Shown: positions 12,541-23,560 of the stretch, in pieces
How the letters are laid out: the number at the start of each line of letters is the position of its first letter
Numbering within the stretch: position 1 is the stretch's first letter
NCBI RefSeq assembly: GCF_020536995.1
Contig: NW_026273354.1
Coordinates: 157,501 to 221,500, forward strand
DNA from: Dreissena polymorpha
Lineage: Eukaryota; Mollusca; Bivalvia; Myida; Dreissenidae
Reading direction: 5' to 3'
DNA: 64,000 nt
Program-made: the position numbers and the translations under genes
Notes under the pieces: model-generated
The model's input: the letters and a program-made list of their open reading frames with translations, nothing else
Told to the model about the DNA's origin: nothing
The model's database searches: none

Positions 12541-15500
12541 AAATCTATTGCAAAAATATTGACGGGACTCTGAGTTTTTTAACATCTGTTCGATATATAT
12601 TGCATTTGAAAACAATTGTCCAACATGCGGTGTAAGCATCCAGCTGTATAGTTTTGTCACATAGTGTCTCAGATATGTTACTTAGGAAAGTATTAATTTT
12701 TATCCTGCCTCTGTTGCAGACAACAGGAAGTAGTGTATTCTTACGCACGATGTGACGATAAATATGTTCTAATATTTGACCATCGAAATTTATTGGAACG
12801 CATCATACATGTTATCGTTATATTACATATCATCCTTGTTTTTCTTCTCTAAAATATACAGAACCAGCTTTCCTTATTTATCATTTTCATTTACTTGATT
12901 ATGCAATTTATGACGTATCTAGTGTGACGTCATTTCTCAGACGAAACATTCTATCTAGTTTCTGTCAGGAATTTAGGGAAAACAATTTTGACATGGTGGT
13001 TGTAACAGTATTTTGTTATATTTTTCACGCATCGAACAAATCGTAAACGTATTTCGGATTTTGTGTTTCTCATTCATAATTGTTAACTTCGATATGAATA
13101 CAAATATTCGCTACGGAAGGATTACGATTTCGTAAATCGGGTTTTGGGTCAGAGTAGTGTGCCTTCGATACAAACGCTGTCAAAATAATATTGTGGTTTA
13201 AAATGCATTATGATAATAGGAACGGAAAACAGAAAAAAAAATTTGACACAGGGATGGAAGAACAGAAAACGGATTTGTATAATTATCATTGTAAATTGAC
13301 TGTTATACGCAATGTATTAAAGTTGTCATTAAGGTAAATACAATTTAGTGTTTTTTGTTTTGCTGCTGCCAAGAAAACCAAGAAATATATCAAACTCTCG
13401 ATTCGTTTTTTATTTCTTCTCATATTTTTAATAGCAAGAGAAACAGTTTAAAGTGGAACTATGTTTTACGTGACACAATCGGTAGTTATTCGGTCGTCTG
13501 AGATGGTGTGTACATGTAGGAGACTCGACAAGAATAATTGTATCGTTATGTCAATTAATCATTTGTATTTGACAAAATGTGTCAACGGCATGACGCAGGA
13601 TAACTATAATAGGTGTATGGTGCCGAGATGGAGAAAGCTAAAGCTCGCCCTATTTTTTTTCGCTAAGTCACAACGAATAAACTTTCTCCATTTCGGCACC
13701 GACCATGTATTCTATATATTTGTTTTGCATAACGTTCAATATAGTGTCTACTTAAATAGAAATGGAAACAGACACCAAAAGGCCAGATAGCCAGAACATA
13801 TTGTATCTCCTAATAGACCATTTTCATAATCAGCCATAATTGAAAAAAGGGCGACGTCAGGTGACTCGCAGAATTTCAGAACGAGGCTGAACGTGTATCT
13901 ATTTTTAATAGTTCCACGCAACGCCGCATTTGATTTCAACCATTCAATCATTTTAAGATTCTGCGACGTAATGATATTTTCAACACAAGATGAGATTGTA
14001 AGAATTAGCAGTAATGTATGTCCCAATTTAATTTGTGAATGCATTAAATAGATGTTCTTGGGTGAAGTACTTGTTTCATTTAACTGTTTGCGCAGATTTT
14101 GACGCTCTGCGTTTGAGTATTTGTATCGCGGTGTTTAATCAAAGATCGATCCATAATCTTGTTTATTGATAGATATGTGGTTTTATTGCCTCTGTGTCCA
14201 ACACACACCGATTATCTCGTTCTGATCATATACTATGCCTACACATATCAAATAACAAGTTTTCATAAGCCGCGGGAAGCAGATGTCTGGTCATTAATCA
14301 CAATTGATGATACCACCATGCAGACTTGTTTTCTTCTGGTAGTAGTAATGCTTAGGCATTTATATCACTAATTTAACGCCCAATGCTTAAATTGAAGTAA
14401 GTTGTCCTTACATATTGTAAGAAACTTAATGCTTTAAAGATATAAGCCATTTAAATCATAGTTATGAAGGGAATGACGGACATTCGTTCCTTCGCTACTT
14501 TTGACACAGATGGACGTTCATTTCTACGTTATTTTTGCAATCCGGGAAATGGTTCCTACATTGTTTTGACATCCCGGACATTTTGTTCTTAAAGTATTGC
14601 TGTCCTGGTCATAATTATCACATTATATCCAAATGAATATTACACTCTGGTAAATTTTAAACGGAATTCGTAGTATGTCATAATTAAATTGTGTGCTACA
14701 TTTCATATTTGTATCATATTTTTATTCAGGTTTAAGCTTTTCATGAGCATTAGAATGACAACGTTAAAACGTTTGCAAATATATCGACAAACACGGATAT
14801 CTGTAATTTGCGAAACATTGCGGAAATCGGGGTGACTTTTACTGCATTTCCACCGTACTGTTTACTTAGACATGTGTTTCTTAGCCTACGTGCGATCCTT
14901 GAAGCAAAGCACAGGCCGACCGTGTTCGTTCGTTTAAAGTTTCATGATGGGGATGAATTCGAGGAAGTGGCCCATTACTATATATCCATGTACATATGAT
15001 GTTCACAGTTTATGTATTGCCTATAATTGTACGAGCCGATGCCCGGATGTAACACATTTTTGTACTTCGTCTTTTATAGTGCTTTGTCTTATGGTTATTC
15101 AACTCACCTTTTAAACGTTCGATAGGTCATTAACAATATCGCGCGCAAACATACATGTACACATACCTTTGAGAGTTATAGTTATTTAATGCCATGTGTT
15201 GTATTATACGGCCTAGTTATATCTTTGTTTTGTTTAATTGTCGATGTTAAGTCTTCAGACCTCCTTAAACCTCATGGCCATTGGTTACGTGTATGTTTAT
15301 AAAAATGAAATAAAATTTATAAATATACACGAATGGTACTAAAACATATGTCATTGAACTATTATTTAGGTGTTATAATTATTTATTTATAAATTTATTT
15401 AAGAATTAAATAACATTTTTCTGCATTTCATCGCTTTATGAACTGTCGGCAAAATTACGCCACAAAATGATCTAAAAGCTGAAGTTCTATCGTGGTAAGG

Positions 15501-17230
15501 GTTATAAACATCCTTTTTAATCTAGCCTATGAATCTATTTTCAGTTGTGGTTTCATCTTAGTCAAACGGGTATATCGTTGAAGTTCGCGCATTAAATATA
15601 ACGCCATTTAACTGTTGACCGATATAAAACAACGCCATTATGTTTCGCGAAAAACATAACGTCATTTTGGCAACTTGTTTATGACCAGAAAGTAGCGCCA
15701 TGAATGTTTATGTTTAAAATTGCATACGAAGTGGGTTCATCGGAAAATTTAAAACCGGTCACGTGAACAAACTATCCAATCGGAATGCAGCATTCAAATG
15801 ATTGTGACAGAAGTTTTAAATATTGACTAAACACATGCATGTATGCATATGATTGACGTCATTGTAACCAGTGTAAGAGCTTTTGAAAATCCCGAATGTA
15901 AAAATCAATATTCTCCGCTAACGATTGTTACACGTTTAGCCTCGCTCTGAAATTCAACGCGTCACGTGATAACAAAAAATAGAAACAACAGCAGTATTGT
16001 GAAACTTGTCTGTTATAGACGTAACTCAGCTACGAAATGAACGACCGAATGCATGCCTATTAAATTGTATTAACATGCCATAAGACCGTCTACAAACGTT
16101 TACAAAAAATATTGGTGTTCATAGTTACGTTTCATGGGTTTTGTTTATTGGTAGGATTTGCGCATTTAAAAATGCCATGAACGTCGTGGTGTTTTATAAT
16201 TGCATTGACAATGTTGTAACATTTTAAGTTTGTATCTATTTTACCATTGTTTGTGTATATTTTAAAGTCAATAACCGTGAAAAAGACTCCACCAATAATA
16301 ACATGTTAATGGGTGTACTCCAATAAAAAAAATAAAGTCTTTGTTTTGACAATATATATTAATAAGAATGATGTTGATATTTAGGATTTTGATTCTCAAA
16401 AATTGAATACATCACAATGTTGATTATATATGTCATATTACCTCGTAGCGCAATTTTGACTTGATAATGATCCAAACGCCTTTCGAGTTTGAGTACCCGC
16501 TTGAAGACAGTTCGCAATCCAATTGTTTTCATTTTTATTGCCACTTATTTTATATCTTTGTAAAATGAGTTTATTGGCGGAAGGATACTATCAGATTTTT
16601 TATATAACCATTTGAACACATGCTGACGTTATTTAAGGAGAGGCCTTTTACATTTAAACTGCATTTGCGAATATTTAGTTATGTTCCTCCGCCCACTAAA
16701 AATAAGCCATTACATTGCCTTTGACCGTTTTATGATAGTGTAGTGAATTGTTTGTTTGACCTTATGGATGTAAGAAAAGAAGGGAGTAAGTAGTTCACAT
16801 ATTACAAACTTTGTGTACACATAGCAGGAGTAGACATAGTAACAACTAACACTATAATCGATTAGTTGAAATGATTCGTTGAGTTGCTTTTTACGAAATA
16901 ATTCGAAATTATATAATATATTCGTCTGCATTGGTCCGAAAAAGATTAATGTCAAACATATAAAACACGACATATAAAACATATTACCGACATATACATA
17001 ATGATTTATGTGTATATATTTTCTTAAATACAATGATGTTTTTCAAGAGTTCAGTGAGAATAATTGTAAATATATGGATGGAAAAATAATGATTTTAATA
17101 TTACCTATTTCATTTAATAATTAAAATGTTTACATGTTATTGAACTGATTATAATAGAACCATAGACTATATTGATTATTTTAAAACTGAGATACAAGAA
17201 CATGTTTGCTAGATATGACAAAGAGCATAA
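12541..17230. other. Long unannotated intron stretch
   Basis: No exon or transposon coding was recognised. The only structure I can support is a ~20-bp inverted repeat, ATGGTGCCGAGATGGAGAAAG at 13617 with its near-complement ending at 13705 (loop about 45 bp). Open frames at 13461-13790, 13748-14044 and 14808-14999 show no recognisable domain. Confidence 0.45.
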
Positions 17231-17244
17231 ATATAGGTATCCAT

Positions 17245-18046
17245 ACATGCCATATAGCTACCTCAATTAAAACAAAAACATAAAAAATCAAACAGTTTTA
17301 TACACAATATTGCTAGAATTTAATATTTCTATTTATCTGTTTTAATATAAATTGTCGATGCGATATAGTACTCTTAATTATTGAAGAATGGTTGACAAAA
17401 TCAAAAATATTAGTATCACATTCTTATCTTTATCCTTTTGTATTTCTTACTATAAAATCAATAAATACTATGACGATGGTATCAAAAATGAATTACAAAT
17501 GCGCTTTTTCATAATACGACAAATAGCAATAATAAAGATGCATGTCATATAGATACCTTAATTAAAAAAAACTATGTTGTGATAAAATAAAAATACCGAA
17601 ATAGAGCAAACATTATTTTAACGGTAATGGGTAGAATTAATGTATTGTATTATGTATACATGACATGGTCTATGTAACATATAACTGACCTAATGAAAAA
17701 TATTTCGTTAATAACGATACCCGTACATGTCATATAGATACGTTATTTAAAACAGGCACATACGTAAAAGTGTGTGTTCTTATCATAATTTAAGCACATC
17801 ATTTCAACACATATGTAAAAAATTTAATGTGTAAGGTTTTAAGTGTAAGGCTTTTAGTGTTGGAATATAACTGTTGATTGTTCATGTTACATATCACTAA
17901 TGCAATGATTATAATAACACAGTCAATGACCATAATACTAATTTACTATAACGACGATATTTAGCACGATATACATGTACCAATTTAATTAATACGACGT
18001 AGAGAAGTAACATCAGTACATATTATATAGAGACCTTAATTAAAAT
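17245..18046. repeat. Four spaced copies of a ~30-bp motif
   Basis: A motif close to GTACATGTCATATAGATACC followed by TTAATTAAAA occurs at 17245-17273, 17538-17567, 17723-17753 and 18016-18046. Spacing is about 290, 185 and 293 bp. The sequence between copies is AT-rich and only weakly alike. This suggests an old higher-order tandem array eroded except for the motif. Confidence 0.6.
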
Positions 18047-18614
18047 TCTTGAAAACGCTATTCAGGTACACATATATATTTTAACTGTATAATCCACATA
18101 CTAGGGTAGTCGCATCATTTCCTTGTCGAAGCGAAATGCAATAATCTACGTTGGCTGTTATGACCACTTATCTACATTGGATTTATTTTCTTATTTCCTT
18201 GTTAAAGGAATTGTTAAGGAGGCGTAACATTAGAACAAAATAAACATTTTGTTATTTGGTATTCAAAAAGGTTATTGAATTGTGTGTGACACAGATTCTT
18301 TTAAACATACCCATGTTTAATCGTTTTTATTTGAATAAACATAATCAGCCATATGCTAATTGTGTATATCGCATATATTGTAATTTTAAATTTGTATTAT
18401 TTCAGATTGTATAAATAGTGGAAGTGTGTTCACAATAGTAATAGCGAGATTAATAGTAACATGGTAGCCATTTCATAGATTACAGCAATACACTTGGATA
18501 AACTCCAAACGCTACACTTTTCAAACTTGAATATCTCAGTAATGAGTCAAGTTTCTGATTTAAAATTTTGCATGTGATCATTTGACTATATTCTGTACAA
18601 TATTACGATAAAAC

Positions 18615-18990
18615 CATTCATCCGTGACAATAGGCGCTCTCGCACGTGGGGAAGGTGTTTTTAATACCACATTGATATAGCGCCCTTTTCATACTCGATA
18701 TGTGCGTTCAAAGGCGCTTTACATTTGTTCCCTGATCACTGGGTCATAAGTCGTCCGTTTACATCTTGGTGCAGTATGCAGCCACGGCACATTGGCTTAT
18801 TTCCCTCACAGGTACCCATTTATACACCTGGGTGGAGAGGAGCATATGTGGGATACATTTTTTGCTCAAGGAAATTCTAGTGGTCAGGGCGGGATTCGAA
18901 CCCGGGGCCTCTCGATCCCTAAGATAGCGTCCTACCATAAGATTGCTCCCTATGGTTTCATCATTTTGCAGGTGAAAACGGTGAAACGCG
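18615..18990 (-). repeat. tRNA-related SINE-like repeat
   Basis: On the - strand the head reads GGTAGGACGCTATCTTAGG then GGGTTCGAATCCCGCCC, which is the 3' half of a tRNA with a clear polymerase III B box. The body continues leftward with CCACCCAGGTGTATAAATGG and TGCATACTGCACCAAGATG. No tRNA cloverleaf is complete, so this is a SINE-type dispersed repeat and not a tRNA gene. The + strand frame at 18792-19025 is a shadow. Confidence 0.65.
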
Positions 18991-19025
18991 ATATGATTAA
19001 AATATTATTCCATTTCTTCATGTGA

Positions 19026-20249
19026 AATGTGTTTATACACCAGCAAAACAAAATTAATTTAAAATCAATATGTCTCGTATAAAATTTCAGGTGCGCAACA
19101 GTGCGATCGGCATATGACAGACTACGTTCCTCACTTGCTGAAGCATCAGATCGTCACGGATGAATAGTTTGAACCGTTTGCTTGCACACACTGAATCAAA
19201 TGATAACATGAACAATATTAAGAAATGAAAATCCAGCTGCTGGAGCAGTATTGCATTCTCATTATAAACAATTAGTTGGTCCTTAATATAAGGCAAGTGA
19301 CAAATTGCCAAAACAGTACGAAACAGCACAATATGAAACAACATACACATTTAGAAGAATAACGCGTGGGTCACGCCTTGGAACGGGCAATGCATAATAT
19401 TTTGGGTTTAAACCGGTTTTAGAGAGCTCAACCTCACAATTTGCCCAGCAATATTCATTATACATAATAAGCGTCAAATTTTTTTAACCTCATAGCATTG
19501 CAACTCAAATTAAACAATAAAAAAGGGAATTAAAATGCATTCAATTGTATTACCATTTAATTTCTAAATGGTAGGATACCAGAGCAACAGAGTTAAAACA
19601 TTTCGAGGAACGATGAAATGAAATTACGAACAATTGTCAAATATATGCCTTCTTTATAGAAACATATTTCAGAATATAACATCCTATGGTTAATAGTTCA
19701 TATCATCACCGTGCAAATACAGGAAGAAGCAGCAATAATGGGTGTAAAAGATCCTTATAACTTACTTTGGTTTTTATGTAACGCCCGTCAGAGAGAAAAT
19801 GTTAATAACATTTTATGATATAAACCCGAATTGTAAATCCGATTATTTGCTAATAACTGAGATATTTAAGTTTGAATAATTCTGCGTTCGAAAAGTCATA
19901 AAGTGTAGTAGAACGCTATATACTTATTCCAATTTAATTTAAAAATCATCATTCTCGGTGGGATTTTACACCGGGAAAACATAAACTTAATTAAAAAAAC
20001 AATCTTGCTCGTATAAATATTCATGAGTGCAATGTTGCAAGCCGGTCGATCATCAAGATGAGTAACTTAATGCGTTTTACTTTTCACATTTTTATTTTAC
20101 GATGAACGTCTTTGAAAATTTTACTCTTTCAGTGTTATGTTTAAGTCGTTTTGTTTCATATTGTAATGTTGATAAATTTCAATGAAATTAACACAAAATA
20201 TTAGATATGTGTTGCACTAGTCTGAGTCCAATTTCAACAAAATCAGTTC
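19026..20249. other. Unannotated intron sequence
   Basis: No gene recognised. Bases 19232-19260 share a 29-bp identity with the complement of 12055-12083 (see findings). Frames at 19087-19350 and 19283-19477 on - have no known domain. Confidence 0.45.
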
Positions 20250-20389
20250 TCAAATAAGGCAGCTATATTGAGTTGAATACGTGTTGCGTAAGAATAGTCC
20301 CCACGTGCATTTTTTGTAAATAAATTTGGTATCATTGCTGTATAAAATAGATTTACATGTTCAATGTACTTGGCAATACAGTATTATAG

Positions 20390-21210
20390 TTTTCCTGTGC
20401 GTTTCTTCCTTGTTTCTTATATATGCCTAATGGTCTATCGGCTAACTAGTCTAACTATAATGTAACTGGTAGTATTGTTCTTGTTTTGTAATCTATTGGC
20501 GATGTCTACTGCCATGATGACAGTGCACATGATGATAACTTAATGTATATTAATATATTTTTAAGCTGATTCTCTGGCCGATTATCGCGAGTTAGTATCG
20601 TGTATGCCTTGGATTTTAATAGCATTGGCTCAGGAATATATTATTTTCAAAGTTTTTTCTCTTTTTATTTATTGTCTTCAATTATAGTGTAATTGCTTTG
20701 TTTATGCTTTTCTGGCTGTTCCATTCTCCCTTCAGGGTGATAATGTCGGTTATAAGTTTTTCGACAGATTAATCGTTTTCAAAAAGATGACTTTCAATTA
20801 CATGTACCTTATGTGTGACGGATTTAAGGACATGGTCTTTATTTCTGTTAACAATTCTCTTATTTCGTTTCTGATCGACCCGTTCCCTTTCATGATGAAG
20901 TTTTCTAACTTTTTATTCAATATGTTAATCATCTCACCCAGTTTCTCATGCTTTTTATTAAGTATGATAATCTTTTAAGCTTCATCTATAATGTCCTCTG
21001 TTTCAAATTCATGTTTCCCACACTTATTATCAATTCGTCTCTGTTTCAATTTCTTCTTTTTCTTTGTTTACTTTTTTCATTCGTTAATGCCTCGTGTATA
21101 ATTGAGTCACTTACACTGGACGCTCTTCGTTTGCGCTTTAGCTCTTCTTCAGAGTCGTTGCTCACCGTTGACCTTGGTGCACTTTTACTATTTTGAGCAG
21201 TATTCTTTTG
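20390..21210 (-). mobile_element. LINE ORF1 remnant (L1/Tx1-like)
   Basis: Read on the - strand with frame changes, the segment gives a charged N-terminal part (NDSEEELKRKRRASSVSDS, about 21080-21180), then a coiled-coil-like run (KKHEKLGEMINILNKKLENF, NEIRELLTEIKTMS). It ends in pieces like the RRM of L1 ORF1 proteins (NAIKIQGIHDTNS; VDIANRLQNKN...IIVRLVSR). Such a protein binds LINE RNA. Several stops and frame shifts make it dead. It is 3' of the ORF2 copy at 23.5-27.4 kb on the same strand, the wrong order for a single element, so it is a separate insertion. No search was possible; the call rests on motif order. Confidence 0.55.
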
Positions 21211-21728
21211 AAATGATGGGTAGACAATTTGCCATATTTATGTTTCCATTTCATAGCATTACATCTACGATAAGAAATTAAAAATCTTATTTGTTCATTG
21301 AAACTCTTACGTTTTATACTTTATCCATTCATCTACTCCACCATGTGTATAAAGAGAATCACCTATTATGTTAAATTAGTATACCGCCTCGTAGAGTTGC
21401 ACACCATAAAAAACTACTCGCAAGATGCACATTTTTCGATGAAGATGAGTGCTTTAGAAATGCAGTGGACGGATATGTGTATGTGTAGTCCTCCGTAAAC
21501 AACCTGAATTTCATTTGCCAATATCAGCAGCTTTCATGTAATGTACTTGAGTGCGGTTCAATAAGCAAATCGTTGTTTGTTATGGCCGTGCGGTTAATTA
21601 ATTCATTGTGTTTACTATTATTTATTTATTTATCATTACTATTGATAATATATTATATTCACATTATAGCATATATGTGTATTAAACTATCGATGCATCT
21701 TTGCACATTTGCATTCATTTATTGGTAG

Positions 21729-22494
21729 ATATTCTTCAACCTCGAGCCCCAGACACTATACGGAATCAATTTTGGGCCAGAATGGGCATATGCTATGAAC
21801 TGGTCCATGATGTATCACAGAGATGCCGATATTTTCTACCCTTATGGGACAATAGAACCTCGGGATAATAGCAGTTCCATACCGGACAAGAAGAACTACA
21901 GTTCAATATTTGAAGGAAAAACGGTATTAATTTCGTGGTTTGTTAGCCATTGTCACGTCCAATCACGGCGCGACTTGTATGTTGAACAGATGAAGAAGTA
22001 TGGATTACAAATTGACATCTATGGATCATGCGGTGATGGCAAACGTTCGCTTCCGAAAAACGACCATCAAGCGATCAATAAAGTACTTAATCAGTCAAAG
22101 TTTTATTTGGCGTTTGAAAACTCTATCTGACAGGATTATGTTACCGATGAAGTCATTCGAGAGATTTAATTCGGATACAATTTTGGTTGTGCGTGGAGGA
22201 AATAACTACACGAAGGATTTCCCACCAGGCACGTTTATAAATGCAGCTGACTTTGGTAATGCTAAGAAGTTAGCGGAATTTCTAATAAGATTGGGTAACG
22301 ATAAAGGTGAATATACAGCCATTCTTCGCAGAAAAGACATGTACGTGTCAACGCAACCTCAGCTTGAACACTGCAAGTGTTATTGCAAGCTTTGTGAAAT
22401 GTTAAACAATGTTGAAAAATACCGTAAATCATACCTGAGTATGCAGGAATACGTGTACTCAAAACCTTGCACTGCACCAACGGATATCGAGTGA
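21729..22494 (+). pseudogene. Alpha-1,3-fucosyltransferase, last exon (damaged)
   Basis: This terminal exon carries nearly the whole GT10 catalytic domain. It starts after TTATTTGGTAG with IFFNLEPQTLYG. It continues with MNWSMMYHRDADIFYPYG, then ISWFVSHC, RRDLYVEQMKKYGLQIDIYG and FYLAFENS, then the donor-binding block VVRGGNNYTKDFPPGTFINA. It ends with a cysteine-rich tail (CKCYCKLCEML) and stop at 22492-22494. This order is that of GDP-fucose-dependent alpha-1,3-fucosyltransferases. Two lesions interrupt it. TGA at 22128-22130 replaces the cysteine usual in ENSxC-DYVTE, and one extra base near 22155 shifts the frame between VTDEV and FERFNSD. With the exon at 5388-5557 it makes a 312-residue C-terminal portion. 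The copy is likely a pseudogene. Assembly error is possible because everything else is well conserved. Confidence 0.85.
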
Positions 22495-22517
22495 TTTCAA
22501 CGTTACGTTGTTGGTTC

Positions 22518-22939
22518 AATAGACAGAGAGAGACAGAGAGAGAGACAGAGAGAGAGACGAGAGAGAGAGAAGAGAGAGAGAAGAGAAGAGAGAGAGAGAG
22601 AGGTAGAGAGAGAGAGAGCGGCTGAGAGAGAGAGAGGAGAGAGAGAGAGAGACAGAGAGAGAGAGTGAGAAGAGAGACAGAGAGAGACAGAGAGAAGAGA
22701 GAGGACTAGAAGAGAGAGACAGGCGAGAGACCGCGAGAGACAGAGAGAGAGAGAGACAGACAGAGAGGACAGAGAGACAGAAGAGCTAGAGAGAGAGAGA
22801 CAGAGAGAGAGAGAGACAGCGAGAAGAGAGAGAGAGAGAGAAGAGAGTAGAGAGAGAGAGAGAGAGAGAGAGAAGAGCGAGAGAGGAGACAGAGACAGAC
22901 ACAGGACAGAGACAGAGAATAGAGAGACAGAGACAGAGA

Positions 22940-22994
<55 letters not shown>

Positions 22995-23022
22995 CAGAGA
23001 CAGAGACAGAGACAGAGAGTGA
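22518..23022. repeat. GA-rich imperfect microsatellite
   Basis: About 500 bp of GAGA/GACA repeats ((AG)n mixed with (ACAG)n), with irregular interruptions. It begins 24 bp after the fucosyltransferase stop codon, so it would lie in the 3' UTR if the gene were transcribed. Confidence 0.95.
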
Positions 23023-23560
23023 ATGTAAAAGCTGTTATATTAATCTTAAACGTATAGGCTTCCTATTTTAACTTATCGGGGCATTGGATATGAACTGTTG
23101 AAATATTAACGACAAATCTAAAATTTAAGCGTGGCATGCATTGCTTTTTAATAACATCGCAACTATAATAGTTATAATCATTCTATATGACTATCGTATT
23201 GATGTTGCGGGAAAGCATCTAAAGGGCAGAAAAGTGAAGAACATCGACAAACGGAATAATATACTTTTTTATTTCTTTAGTGTGTGTTTTTTTTTATTCA
23301 ATATAAGACATACAATGTATACATGTATATGATCATAAAACAAAGTGATACCATGTAGCAGCAATAATGTTCAAACATGTTATACAAGATATGCTGATAT
23401 ATACTTTTTTGACCCTGCGGGTTTTTTTTTTATTTAAAAAAGGTTAATATGTATTGTTTTCTTTGGTCGTTTGGTGATTTTTAAGAATGTAAAACAACAG
23501 AATAATTATGAATAAGGATGAGTTGCATAAAGTGGGTAAAAAGCATACTGGAGTTGCTTA
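23023..23560. other. Sequence below the LINE, probable LINE 3' UTR
   Basis: No coding region. A T-run at 23421-23431 could be the complement of the LINE poly(A) or A-rich 3' end. This is inference. Confidence 0.35.

Noticed and set aside
19087-19350. 87-residue - strand ORF as a host gene
   Set aside because: No recognisable domain or splice context; overlaps another frame of equal length.
20787-21196. + strand hydrophobic ORFs
   Set aside because: Shadow of the - strand LINE ORF1 remnant, whose motifs are better supported.
22128-22130. TGA at a conserved Cys read as selenocysteine
   Set aside because: A frameshift follows within ~25 bp, and the 3' region is a GA microsatellite with no SECIS-like structure seen; loss of function is simpler.
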